A stretch of DNA of 13,838 nucleotides from CAYQUC01 sp964514215 (GCA_964514215.1 CAZEPW010000076.1:1-13838), one strand, 5' to 3'. Positions 6,292 through 13,838 are shown, counted from the stretch's first letter. Numbers and translations are program-made. Notes: generated from the sequence alone by a model not told the origin.

Positions 6292-7509
6292 TTATTGTAT
6301 CGTTATCTTAGCAAAGCGTCGCTTACCAACCTGATAAACGTGGCAAGTACCCGACTCAATAATCAGTTTTATATCCTCAATTTTTTTACCCTCTATTTTA
6401 ACAGCGCCTTGTTTTAACATTCGTAATGATTCAGAGGTGCTTGATGTTAATTTAGCATCTTTTAAGATATTTGCTATTGCCAACGAGCCCGTTTCAGTTG
6501 TTAAGGTTATCTCATCAAGATCATCAGGAATGGCTCCCGCTTGAAACTGTTTAATAAATTGTTGTTGTGCTAATTCGCCGCTACCCTCACCGTGAAACCG
6601 TTCAACGATTTCCTGCGCCAAAATAAATTTAATATCGCGAGGGTTTTTGCCATTATTAATTTCTTCTTTAAAAATATTAATTTGCTCAACACTTTTAAAA
6701 CTCAATAATTCAAAATAACGCCACATTAACTCATCTGAAACAGACATTAATTTACCAAACATTTCTTTAGGCGGCTCATCGATAGCGATATAATTACCTA
6801 ATGATTTTGACATTTTTTGAACGCCATCCAAACCTTCCAAAAGTGGCATAGTAATGACGACTTGTTGTTCCATACCACTTGATTTTTGCAATTCTCGACC
6901 AACCAATAAATTAAACTTTTGATCGGTACCGCCAAGCTCAATATCCGCTTTCATAGCAACTGAATCGTACCCCTGAATTAATGGGTATAAAAATTCATGT
7001 ATGGCTATTGGTTTACCTGCTTTGTAACGTTTACTAAAATCATCCCGCTCAAGCATTCGTGCCACAGTATGTTGTGACGCAAGTTCAATAATACCCGTTG
7101 CACCGAGTTTTTTAATCCAACTGGAATTAAACACAATTGTTGTTTTATCCGGATCTAAAATTTTAAATATTTGTTCTTTATATGTTTCAGCATTTTCCAG
7201 CACTTGTTGCTCGGTTAATGCTGGCCGTGTCGCCGATTTACCGGTTGGATCACCAATTAAACCGGTAAAATCACCGATTAAGAACAAAATTTCGTGTCCT
7301 AACTCTTGAAACACACGCAGCTTATTAATAAGCACCGTGTGACCTAAATGTAAATCAGGTGCAGTAGGATCAAAGCCACATTTAATTTTTAAAGCTGTAC
7401 CTTTTTTGAGCTTTGCAATTAATTCTTCTTCGACCAATATTTCATCACAGCCTCGTTTAATCCGCTCAAGCGTTGATTGAATATTAGTTGTATCTGTCGT
7501 TTGCATCAC
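6292..7509 (-). CDS. tyrS: tyrosyl-tRNA synthetase (TyrZ-type)
   Basis: Catalyses ATP-dependent charging of tRNA-Tyr in the cytoplasm. The 405-residue protein has the class I signatures HLGH (54-57, in PDLHLGH) and KMSKS (232-236). It also has the tyrosine-pocket region with KADIELGGTDQKFN (187-200), typical of the TyrZ group found in many gammaproteobacteria. A C-terminal S4-type RNA-binding domain covers about 340-400 (LRMLKQGAVKIEGKKI). Length is normal for the family. The start is GTG 7509, with ATG 7506 right after it. AGGG seven bases before the GTG fits it slightly better, and the two differ by one residue. The gene is divergent from the M23 endopeptidase gene, an arrangement known in Pseudomonas, where an rRNA operon follows tyrS directly. 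Here three signalling genes lie in between. Confidence 0.97.
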   Translation of the reverse strand: MMQTTDTTNIQSTLERIKRGCDEILVEEELIAKLKKGTALKIKCGFDPTAPDLHLGHTVLINKLRVFQELGHEILFLIGDFTGLIGDPTGKSATRPALTEQQVLENAETYKEQIFKILDPDKTTIVFNSSWIKKLGATGIIELASQHTVARMLERDDFSKRYKAGKPIAIHEFLYPLIQGYDSVAMKADIELGGTDQKFNLLVGRELQKSSGMEQQVVITMPLLEGLDGVQKMSKSLGNYIAIDEPPKEMFGKLMSVSDELMWRYFELLSFKSVEQINIFKEEINNGKNPRDIKFILAQEIVERFHGEGSGELAQQQFIKQFQAGAIPDDLDEITLTTETGSLAIANILKDAKLTSSTSESLRMLKQGAVKIEGKKIEDIKLIIESGTCHVYQVGKRRFAKITIQ

Positions 7510-7605
7510 TTACATACCCTAGAAAAAGTTAAAGTTAAAAATGTGGAAATTAAGCATGTTAGGTTACCATACTTAATATAATCAGTGATATTCCTAATTT
7601 GTTGG

Positions 7606-7632
7606 CAATTCATTATATTTAATAATGAATTG
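7606..7632. repeat. 10-bp inverted repeat in the tyrS/M23 divergent region
   Basis: CAATTCATTA (7606-7615) and TAATGAATTG (7623-7632) are perfect complements with a 7-bp spacer. The repeat lies between the two divergent starts and ends 12 bp upstream of the proposed -35 box of the M23 gene. It could be an operator or just an AT-rich palindrome. No convincing tyrS promoter was found in this 193-bp region. Confidence 0.4.
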
Positions 7633-7644
7633 AGTGCCCTGTTA

Positions 7645-7674
7645 TTGACCAATCACGGTATTTCAGGCTATGGT
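7645..7674 (+). promoter_or_regulatory. probable promoter of the M23-anmK unit
   Basis: TTGACC (7645-7650) and TATGGT (7669-7674) are separated by 18 bp, about 28 bp upstream of the GTG start. The -35 is strong and the -10 is a four-of-six match. Confidence 0.45.
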
Positions 7675-7702
7675 TGTAATATGAAATAATTTAGGAAAAT
7701 CC

Positions 7703-9220
7703 GTGAATTACAACTCTTTCTTGAAAAAAGACTATAAGAATATTTCTCTTACAAATCCTAAGGGAAAATATCAAGAATGGCAACAGCCAAGTCCTCGCAT
7801 AAAACGATCCCATATGATTATAATGGTATGCTTTTTAATCATCATAAGTGGTATCGCGGTGTTTATTTCAGAACAGGCAGAAGCGACTCGAGACATTGCT
7901 GTAGAGTCACAAAGTGCCAATGAGAGCGACCAAATTACAGTTGATTTACCATTAAACTTTAATAACAATAACCAGTATATCGATGAGCCTGATGTTGAAA
8001 TGCCTAATTTTAATAAGCCCGATATCGATGCTATTAGTATTTCAGAAAAAAACATTTTCATCGATAATCCCACCGTTCTAACCTCAACATTACTCCAAGA
8101 AAAAAAATCTGTTTTTCCTAAATTAAAGTGGTCATCTTATAAAGTAAAATCGGGACAATCTTTAGCATTAATCTTTAAAAAAGTTAATTTAAATCCAAAA
8201 GAATTACATAAAATCATTACTTTAGGTAAATCAACTCAATCCTTAAACGCAATAAAACCAGGGCAAGAGATCAAATTTCGAATTTCTGATAATGGTTCAT
8301 TACAAGAACTCGTTTATATCCAAGATTCATTAAATTCTTTGCACGTTATGAAATTTAACGATGGTTATCAAGCTGTTCCTATCATTAAAAGTATTGAAAA
8401 ACGCATTACACATGCCAAAGTGAGGATACAAAGCTCCTTGTTTGAAGCCGGTCTATCGGCTGGATTATCAAATGGCATTATTATGGATCTAGCCGGTATT
8501 TTTGGTTGGGATATTGATTTTGCACTAGACATTCGTTCCGGCGATCATTTCAGTATTGTTTATGAAGAGCACTTCTTAGAAGGCAATAAAATTCGTGATG
8601 GTGCTATTCTAGCTGCAGAGTTTGTTAGTCAAAAACGCAGTTATAAAGCAATACGCTTTACCGATAAGCAAAAACGAACCGATTATTATACACCTGAAGG
8701 TCTATCAATGCGTAAGGCATTTCTAAGAACTCCGGTTGATTTTCGACGCATTAGTTCACGCTTTGGCAAACGTAAACATCCTATTTTAAATTACATGCGA
8801 TTACACAAAGGCGTTGATTATGTTGCCCGACGTGGTACGCCCGTTCGTGCATCGGGTAATGGTAAAGTTATTCATAAAAAACGTAAAGGTGGTTATGGCC
8901 GAGCTATTATTATCAAACACGGTGGTAAGTACAGCACGCTCTATGCCCATCTAAATGGTTATAAAAAAGGACTTCGAGTGGGCCAGAAAGTTAAACAAGG
9001 CCAAACTATTGGTTATGTTGGTAGTTCGGGGCGTTCAACGGGCCCTCACTTACATTATGAATTTCGCGTCAATGGTGTTCACCGAAACCCATTAACGGTG
9101 AAATTACCAAACGCTAAACCAATTAATAAAGAATTTAAAGCCGAGTATTTAGTCTATGCGACTAAAATGATTGCTCAATTAGATAGTTACAACCAAATTA
9201 AAGTTGCTTTAAACCCGTAA
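7703..9220 (+). CDS. M23 peptidoglycan endopeptidase, membrane-anchored, MepM-like
   Basis: A 505-residue zinc D,D-endopeptidase predicted to cut peptide cross-links of peptidoglycan in the periplasm. It has a basic cytoplasmic tail (1-36), one membrane segment (about 38-56, a signal anchor) and an acidic, Asn-rich linker to about 140. A LysM/OapA-like segment (about 143-230, YKVKSGQSLALIF, IKPGQEIKF) follows. The LytM/M23 domain (about 345-465) has zinc ligands H368 and D372 (HKGVD) and H451 in HLH, plus H416 and H449 of the active site, so it looks active. The length exceeds E. coli MepM mainly through the linker. The start is GTG 7703, preceded by AGGA six bases upstream. anmK follows after 8 bp, so the pair is one operon for wall turnover. 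Activity is inferred from family motifs; the exact bond cut is not shown here. Confidence 0.93.
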   Translation: MNYNSFLKKDYKNISLTNPKGKYQEWQQPSPRIKRSHMIIMVCFLIIISGIAVFISEQAEATRDIAVESQSANESDQITVDLPLNFNNNNQYIDEPDVEMPNFNKPDIDAISISEKNIFIDNPTVLTSTLLQEKKSVFPKLKWSSYKVKSGQSLALIFKKVNLNPKELHKIITLGKSTQSLNAIKPGQEIKFRISDNGSLQELVYIQDSLNSLHVMKFNDGYQAVPIIKSIEKRITHAKVRIQSSLFEAGLSAGLSNGIIMDLAGIFGWDIDFALDIRSGDHFSIVYEEHFLEGNKIRDGAILAAEFVSQKRSYKAIRFTDKQKRTDYYTPEGLSMRKAFLRTPVDFRRISSRFGKRKHPILNYMRLHKGVDYVARRGTPVRASGNGKVIHKKRKGGYGRAIIIKHGGKYSTLYAHLNGYKKGLRVGQKVKQGQTIGYVGSSGRSTGPHLHYEFRVNGVHRNPLTVKLPNAKPINKEFKAEYLVYATKMIAQLDSYNQIKVALNP

Positions 9221-9228
9221 AATAACAG

Positions 9229-10395
9229 ATGAATGGAAACTACATAGGATTAATGTCCGGCACCAGTGCAGATAGCATTGATGCTGTTATTGTTTCAATT
9301 ACTAATCAAAAATTAGTAGTATTAGACAGCTATTCTCATGAAATTCCAAAAACCATTCAACAAAAAATCTGGCAAGCAAATTTTTCCAATGATGGTGAAC
9401 TAAAAACCATGTTGCAGTTGGATTATCAACTCGGAACATTATTTGCTGATGCTGTAAACCATTTACTTAATAAATCATCGATATCAAAACAAGATATTAT
9501 TGCAATTGGTTCTCATGGACAAACCCTACGTCACTACCCAAACAGTGATTTCCCATCAACGTTACAAATAGCCGATGCCAATATCATTGTTGAAAAAACC
9601 AATATTACAACTATCTCTGATTTTCGTCGTGCCGATATCGCTGCTGGCGGCCAAGGTGCGCCATTAGTTCCTGCATTTCATCAGTTCCAATTTCAACACC
9701 GCGATAAAAATCGTATTATTTTAAATATAGGTGGAATTGCAAACATTACTTATCTTCCCAGTGCAAAATCGGAGCTTATACAGGGCTTTGATACTGGCCC
9801 GGGTAATTGTCTGATGGATGAGTGGATTCAACAACACCAAGACAAAACCTATGATAAAAACGGTGCATGGGCTAAATCTGGAACAATAGATAAAAATTTT
9901 TTAAAGTTATTACTGCAACACGACTACTTTCAAGAACCGAGACCAAAATCAACTGGACGCGATATATTTAATGTAACGTGGCTAAATACGGTTTTAAATA
10001 ACTATCGCAAAAATAATTCGATCAGTAATAACGATATTCAAATGACATTAAATGCACTGACGGCACAAAGTATTGTTAATGATATTAATTCATTAAATGA
10101 TATCGATGAAGTGTTTGTCTGTGGTGGTGGTGTTTATAATCTTACATTAATAACATTATTAAAAGACTTGTTGTCAAACAACAATATCAAATGTGATTCA
10201 ACCCTTGTTTTAGATTTTAATCCAGATTGGGTTGAAGCTTGTGCCTTTGCCTGGTTAGCCAAACAACGACTTGAAAACCAAGCAGGAAATTGTCCATCGG
10301 TTACGGGAGCAAGTCATCCGTGTATTTTAGGTGCTGTTTATGCTGCAACAACACCAAGTTATTCAAGCACACTGGCAACCGTCAACAATAATTGA
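9229..10395 (+). CDS. anmK: anhydro-N-acetylmuramic acid kinase
   Basis: Converts 1,6-anhydro-MurNAc, released by lytic transglycosylases, to MurNAc-6-phosphate with ATP and water, in cytoplasmic peptidoglycan recycling. The 388-residue protein has the ATP-binding GTSADSID (11-18), SHGQT (95-99), DFRRADIAAGGQGAPLVP (131-148), and GFDTGPGN with catalytic D188. It also has CGGGVYN (298-304), EACAFAWLA (336-344) and the end motif NCPSVTGA (354-361). All conserved blocks are present. It starts 8 bp after the M23 gene with no clear ribosome site (AACAG only), so it is probably translated by coupling. About 15 residues after the last conserved block (LGAVYA) form a low-complexity tail rich in Ser, Thr and Asn. 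That tail is encoded in the region overlapping the opposite-strand kinase gene. In Pseudomonas erpA lies beyond anmK; here it does not. Confidence 0.96.
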   Translation: MNGNYIGLMSGTSADSIDAVIVSITNQKLVVLDSYSHEIPKTIQQKIWQANFSNDGELKTMLQLDYQLGTLFADAVNHLLNKSSISKQDIIAIGSHGQTLRHYPNSDFPSTLQIADANIIVEKTNITTISDFRRADIAAGGQGAPLVPAFHQFQFQHRDKNRIILNIGGIANITYLPSAKSELIQGFDTGPGNCLMDEWIQQHQDKTYDKNGAWAKSGTIDKNFLKLLLQHDYFQEPRPKSTGRDIFNVTWLNTVLNNYRKNNSISNNDIQMTLNALTAQSIVNDINSLNDIDEVFVCGGGVYNLTLITLLKDLLSNNNIKCDSTLVLDFNPDWVEACAFAWLAKQRLENQAGNCPSVTGASHPCILGAVYAATTPSYSSTLATVNNN

Positions 10396-12341
10396 CTACC
10401 AACAAATGGTTTAGCAATAACCTCTTTAATTGATGTTATCTTACAATTAGAATCATTTATTATTTCATTATTACCTGAACAAACGATAATTGACATTGCT
10501 TTTGATAATTTACTGCATTCTTTTGCAAGTTCAATCCCCGTTAAATTTGGCATAGTCATATCGGTTATTAACAAATCAAACTGCTCCGGATCATTTTTTA
10601 CTAAATCCAATGCCGCTAGGCTATTAGTAAATACTGTGGTTTTATAGCCATGTAATTTTAAATACTCTCCTAAATAGTCAGCCACCGGTTTTTCATCATC
10701 AACCACAAGGATGCTCGCTTTTTTTGATGTCTCGGTTATTGGAATATTTTTAACTTTTGAACTTATTGGCTTTATTTTTTTAATAGCAGGAAAATACAAT
10801 TCAAATGTAGCTCCTTGACCAACAACAGAATCGACACAAATATGACCATTATTTTGATGTACAATTCCATGTATTACCGATAAACCCATACCAGGGCCAT
10901 CCCCAAATTCTTTTGTAGTAACATAGGGATCAAATATTTTATTCAATGAATGAGAATCGATCCCTTTACCAGTATCATCGATAGTAAACACGACATAACT
11001 GCCACCAAAAGATTCATGACAAGAGGCGCAAATTTTTTCATGGTTTGAATCAACATTTTCATACGTTAACGAAATGATAATTTGGCCTTTACCTTCCATT
11101 GCTTCTTTAGAGTTTAAACAATGATTCATAATGACTTGTTCTATATGTATTGGATCAATAACAATACTGGGTAATTCATTTTCAATGTTTAACTTTATTT
11201 CAATCGTTGTAGGAAAAGATGATTTTAATAATTTAACTAATTCTTTAACTAAAGGCTGTAATAATACTTTTGATGAATTGCCACCACTATCTCGGCTATA
11301 GGTTAATAATTGAGATATTAAGTCACGAGCTCTAGAACCGGCGATAAGTATTTCATCTTGATATGCGCTTAATCGAGTATCACTTTCCTTTAATAAAAAT
11401 TCTTTAGATAATTCTGCATAGCCCATGATTGATGCCAGAATATTATTAAAGTCATGTGCAATACCACTGGTTAATTGCCCAAGAGCTTTCATTTTATGTG
11501 ATTGTCGAAGTTGAGTTTCTAATCGTTGACGTTCAAATAAGGTTTGTTTCTTTTCAGAGATATCACTATGAGAACCTGAAATAAAAATAACCTCCTTATT
11601 TTGATCATAAGAGGCCATCGCACGGATGTGAATCCACTTATATTTATTTTGTTTTGTTAATAAGCGGTATTCAAAGTCGATTGAACTACTCGTTCCATCA
11701 AGTAAATTCAAACACAACATAAGGGACTTTCCCGAATCGTCAGGGTGAATTAACCCACGCCAATCGGTATATTTCTCTGGAAAGTTAGAATTAAAATAGC
11801 CCAGCATTTCTTTCCAACGACTCGAAAAAAAAATTTCCCCTGTTTTTATATCCCAATCCCACATACCATCATTCGAACCATGAATGGCACGAACAAAACG
11901 CTCTTCGCTAGTCTCTAAGGCTTTTTCAATTTTATTTTTTTCGCGGCTAAGGTTGGATTGATCAATACAATGCTTAACTCGGATTTTAATATTCTCAGCG
12001 ATATAGGGTTTATTAATAAAGTCATATACACCAATGCTAAACAATTCAGCTGCTGAATCGATGTCTTTATTATCAATAATAACCATCGATAATACATTTT
12101 TTTGTATTTTATTTAATGACTTTAAAATTAATGTATTTTCACTCAAACAGGTTTTAAAATCTAAAAGAATAATCGTTGGCTTGACTGTTTTTAACGTAAT
12201 ATACAAATCATTGCATTGTGTGTATATATCAACTTTATAGCCATAAGATTGAAGAATTTTATCCAGTTGCAAGGCATCATTAATATCATTATTAATAATT
12301 AAAATTGAGTCTGACTCTATAATCTTACTTATATCTGGCAT
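10359..12341 (-). CDS. hybrid histidine kinase, REC-PAS-HisKA-HATPase-REC
   Basis: A 660-residue soluble kinase with receivers at both ends. The N-terminal receiver (about 10-128) keeps D61 and K111, but the Mg-binding acidic pair is replaced by N17/N18 in LIINND and no clear switch Thr/Ser is seen, so it may not be phosphorylated normally. PAS with PAC covers 145-265. HisKA covers 280-350, with H296 in SGIAHDFNN. HATPase covers 395-518, with N410, D456 in IDDTGKGI, FDPYVTTK, and GPGMGLS. A CASCH motif (438-442) sits between N-box and G1 box. The C-terminal receiver (540-658) has D548/D549, D594, S622 and K644 and looks functional. The catalytic core and last receiver clearly resemble the kinase at 2978-6055. 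ATG 12341 has no strong ribosome site. Its 3' end overlaps the end of anmK by 37 nt, tail to tail. No dedicated output gene adjoins it. Confidence 0.92.
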   Translation of the reverse strand: MPDISKIIESDSILIINNDINDALQLDKILQSYGYKVDIYTQCNDLYITLKTVKPTIILLDFKTCLSENTLILKSLNKIQKNVLSMVIIDNKDIDSAAELFSIGVYDFINKPYIAENIKIRVKHCIDQSNLSREKNKIEKALETSEERFVRAIHGSNDGMWDWDIKTGEIFFSSRWKEMLGYFNSNFPEKYTDWRGLIHPDDSGKSLMLCLNLLDGTSSSIDFEYRLLTKQNKYKWIHIRAMASYDQNKEVIFISGSHSDISEKKQTLFERQRLETQLRQSHKMKALGQLTSGIAHDFNNILASIMGYAELSKEFLLKESDTRLSAYQDEILIAGSRARDLISQLLTYSRDSGGNSSKVLLQPLVKELVKLLKSSFPTTIEIKLNIENELPSIVIDPIHIEQVIMNHCLNSKEAMEGKGQIIISLTYENVDSNHEKICASCHESFGGSYVVFTIDDTGKGIDSHSLNKIFDPYVTTKEFGDGPGMGLSVIHGIVHQNNGHICVDSVVGQGATFELYFPAIKKIKPISSKVKNIPITETSKKASILVVDDEKPVADYLGEYLKLHGYKTTVFTNSLAALDLVKNDPEQFDLLITDMTMPNLTGIELAKECSKLSKAMSIIVCSGNNEIINDSNCKITSIKEVIAKPFVGSQLLLTVASVLE

Positions 12342-12391
12342 GTAATTTATTTGCTAACTCTAATTCAATTCTAGTTTTTAGTTGTAAACTA

Positions 12392-12400
12392 AGTATAGCA
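12392..12400 (-). promoter_or_regulatory. extended -10 promoter candidate for the REC-PAS kinase
   Basis: The minus strand has TGCTATACT, an extended -10 (TGn plus TATACT), about 50 bp upstream of ATG 12341. There is no good -35 at the normal distance, as is tolerated for extended -10 promoters. The 103-bp gap to the gltA stop shows no intrinsic terminator, so read-through from gltA is also possible. Confidence 0.4.
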
Positions 12401-12444
12401 AGCGCTAAACAAACTTGAGACAATACTGACTAAATTGTTAACAT

Positions 12445-13602
12445 TTATCGATCATCTAACAGTGCATATTTTCTAATAGGTTCACCGATATAAACTTGGG
12501 TTGGTCTGAATATTCGATTATCACCAAGCTGCTCACGCCAATGCGCTAACCAACCTGCAGTTCGAGAAATTGCAAAAATGGCAGTAAATTGATCTTTAGG
12601 AATGCCCATTTCTTCATATAAAATACCCGAATAAAAATCAACATTGGCATATACACCTTTTTTAGAAAGCCGATCTTCACAGACTTGCTCAACCATTTTA
12701 GCTAATTCAAAACGAGGATTGATATTGCCACCACGAGACTCAATAAATTGATCAACTAATTTTTGTAAAATTGTTGCTCGCGGATCTTTGGTTTTGTATT
12801 CTCGATGTCCCATACCCCAAATCACTTCTTTGTTTGCCAGCTTGGTATCAATATATTCTTCAACTTTTTCAGAACTGCCAATTTCATCAAGCATATCAAG
12901 CACACGTTCATTCGCACCACCGTGTAATGGCCCTGATAAGGTGCCAATTGCGGAAGCCATAACGCAGTTTGGACTGGCTAATGTCGAGCCATTAACCAAG
13001 ACTGCAAACGTTGATGCATTGATGGTATGTTCAGCATGTAAAATTAGGCAAACATCCATAATTCTTGCAAGCATTGGATCGGGTTCTTTTCCGGTAAACA
13101 TATACAAGAAATTTTCAGCATAATTTAAATCTTTTCGTGGCTCAATCGGATCATAACCATTGCGAATATGCTCCCACATGGCAACCATGGTGGCCATTCG
13201 TGCAATTATTTTAATTGACATATTATTAATGTAATTTAAGTCATTACATTGAGAGCCACCAATTAAACAATCATTACCGGGATAAAACATACCCAAACTG
13301 GCTATCGAAGTTTGCAGCATTTCCATTGGATGACCTGCAGATGGCAATGCTTTCATAAGATCACGAATTTGATATTTTACGCGACGGTTATCTCGTAAAC
13401 TATCATCAAATTCAGCTAATTCATGCGCAGTCGGTAAAAAACCGTCCAGCAATAACAATGCAGTTTCTTCAAAACTGCTGTGTTCAGCCAATTCTTCAAT
13501 AGGGTAGCCACGATAGGCGAGAATACCTTTGTCGCCATTGATATCTGATATATTTGATTTTGTCGCGGGGACTCCGGCAAGGCCAGGTAAATATTCTGTC
13601 AT
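12445..13602 (-). CDS. gltA: citrate synthase
   Basis: Condenses oxaloacetate and acetyl-CoA to citrate at the entry of the TCA cycle, in the cytoplasm. Counting from ATG 13614, landmarks are LHAEHTINAS (192-201), catalytic H231 in GPLHGGANE, H270 in GMGHREY, catalytic D326 in NVDFYSG, and SRTAGWLAHWREQ (350-362). All are intact. About 385 residues with GLAGVPATKS at the N-terminus and NRIFRPTQVYIG near the end match the short citrate synthase type seen in cyanobacteria, actinobacteria and some proteobacteria, not the longer NADH-regulated E. coli enzyme. 2-methylcitrate synthase is related, but its usual DFYSASAY-type motif is absent. The start chosen is ATG 13602, because GGAG lies six bases before it. 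ATG 13614, four codons upstream, lacks a well-placed ribosome site. Confidence 0.94.
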   Translation of the reverse strand: MTEYLPGLAGVPATKSNISDINGDKGILAYRGYPIEELAEHSSFEETALLLLDGFLPTAHELAEFDDSLRDNRRVKYQIRDLMKALPSAGHPMEMLQTSIASLGMFYPGNDCLIGGSQCNDLNYINNMSIKIIARMATMVAMWEHIRNGYDPIEPRKDLNYAENFLYMFTGKEPDPMLARIMDVCLILHAEHTINASTFAVLVNGSTLASPNCVMASAIGTLSGPLHGGANERVLDMLDEIGSSEKVEEYIDTKLANKEVIWGMGHREYKTKDPRATILQKLVDQFIESRGGNINPRFELAKMVEQVCEDRLSKKGVYANVDFYSGILYEEMGIPKDQFTAIFAISRTAGWLAHWREQLGDNRIFRPTQVYIGEPIRKYALLDDR

Positions 13603-13838
13603 CGAATACTCCATTTACTCAATAGTTCATAGCCTGTTTAACTAAAAGACCAGTACTCCAATAGAGGTTATGAACACTGTTTCAATAATTTTATTGTGTG
13701 ATTTACTCGTGATGATATCTAAAGAATGCTATCACTTTAAACAATAGCTCAGTCTACACTAAGTCTATATAGTCTATACAATTTTATTATAGAAATATAA
13801 TAAGTCGTTGAATTGAATTAAGAATGTACAATAATTAA
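13603..13838 (-). promoter_or_regulatory. upstream region of citrate synthase
   Basis: This AT-rich stretch holds no supported gene. It contains GGAG at 13609-13612 (minus strand), the ribosome site that decides the citrate synthase start. It also has a small palindrome CAATAA-TT-TTATTG (13683-13696), three direct repeats (13751-13778), and a TATAAT (13786-13791, minus strand) too far upstream to be assigned with confidence. No full promoter could be picked. Confidence 0.4.
13751..13778. repeat. three direct repeats AGTCTAYA upstream of gltA
   Basis: AGTCTACA (13751-13758), AGTCTATA (13762-13769) and AGTCTATA (13771-13778) lie at starts 11 and 9 bp apart, near one helical turn. They are about 150-175 bp upstream of the citrate synthase start. 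This would suit cooperative binding of a regulator, but no partner is known. Confidence 0.5.

Noticed and set aside
11017..11031. CASCH motif of the second kinase as a c-type haem site
   Set aside because: The protein has no signal peptide or membrane segment and the motif is inside the cytoplasmic ATPase domain, while c-type haem attachment occurs outside the cytoplasmic membrane.
491..12341. Whole signalling block as a mobile element
   Set aside because: No integrase, transposase, flanking direct repeats or tRNA attachment site was found, and base composition looks like that of the neighbours by eye.
12788..13123. Long plus-strand ORF inside citrate synthase, and similar ORFs opposite or within the kinases and the M23 gene
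   Set aside because: These are shadows of strongly supported genes in other frames, with no family motifs or ribosome sites of their own.
13670..13747. Plus-strand 25-codon ORF starting ATGAACACTG with GAGG just upstream
   Set aside because: The GAGG is only two bases from the ATG, the peptide has no recognisable family, and it lies in the upstream region of gltA on the opposite strand. Nothing beyond chance supports it.

Overview
The window is a piece of a gammaproteobacterial-type chromosome with AT-rich DNA. Support for this comes from the gene order tyrS / divergent M23 endopeptidase-anmK, with an rRNA operon on the tyrS side, and from rRNA leader elements (boxA, TTGACC/TATAATGCGC promoters) close to those of E. 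coli. The genus cannot be fixed from sequence alone. No IS element, integrase, CRISPR array, tRNA or phage gene was seen. All large ORFs look intact.

Layout. Bases 1-490 hold no protein gene. They are the upstream control region of an rRNA operon read leftwards on the minus strand: three tandem sigma70-type promoters about 105 bp apart, then boxA and the leader. The 16S gene should start just beyond the left edge. Bases 491-6055 are a signalling block, all on the minus strand: a soluble GAF/PAS hybrid histidine kinase (1025 codons), a stand-alone Rcp1/CheY-like receiver, and a REC-GGDEF-EAL cyclic-di-GMP enzyme whose ATG directly follows the stop codon of the receiver gene. Bases 6292-7509 are tyrS (minus). 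Bases 7703-10395 are a plus-strand pair, an M23 peptidoglycan endopeptidase and anmK. Bases 10359-12341 (minus) encode a second hybrid kinase, REC-PAS-HisKA-HATPase-REC, which overlaps the 3' end of anmK tail to tail by 37 nt. Bases 12445-13602 are citrate synthase (minus), with its upstream region reaching the right edge.

How the genes may work together. The kinase/receiver/GGDEF-EAL group looks like a phosphorelay that ends in cyclic-di-GMP metabolism. The first and second kinases share a closely similar catalytic core and C-terminal receiver, including an unusual CxxC insert in the ATPase domain. The housekeeping block tyrS-M23-anmK is therefore bracketed by two related signalling genes. 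The signalling cassette sits between tyrS and the rRNA operon, in the same orientation, with no convincing terminator before the rRNA promoters. The M23 enzyme and AnmK are cell-wall turnover and recycling functions. TyrS and citrate synthase are housekeeping. The most notable points are the placement of the cassette, the paired CxxC kinases, the degenerate N-terminal receiver of the second kinase, and the regular architecture of the rRNA promoters. None of these proves a new system.
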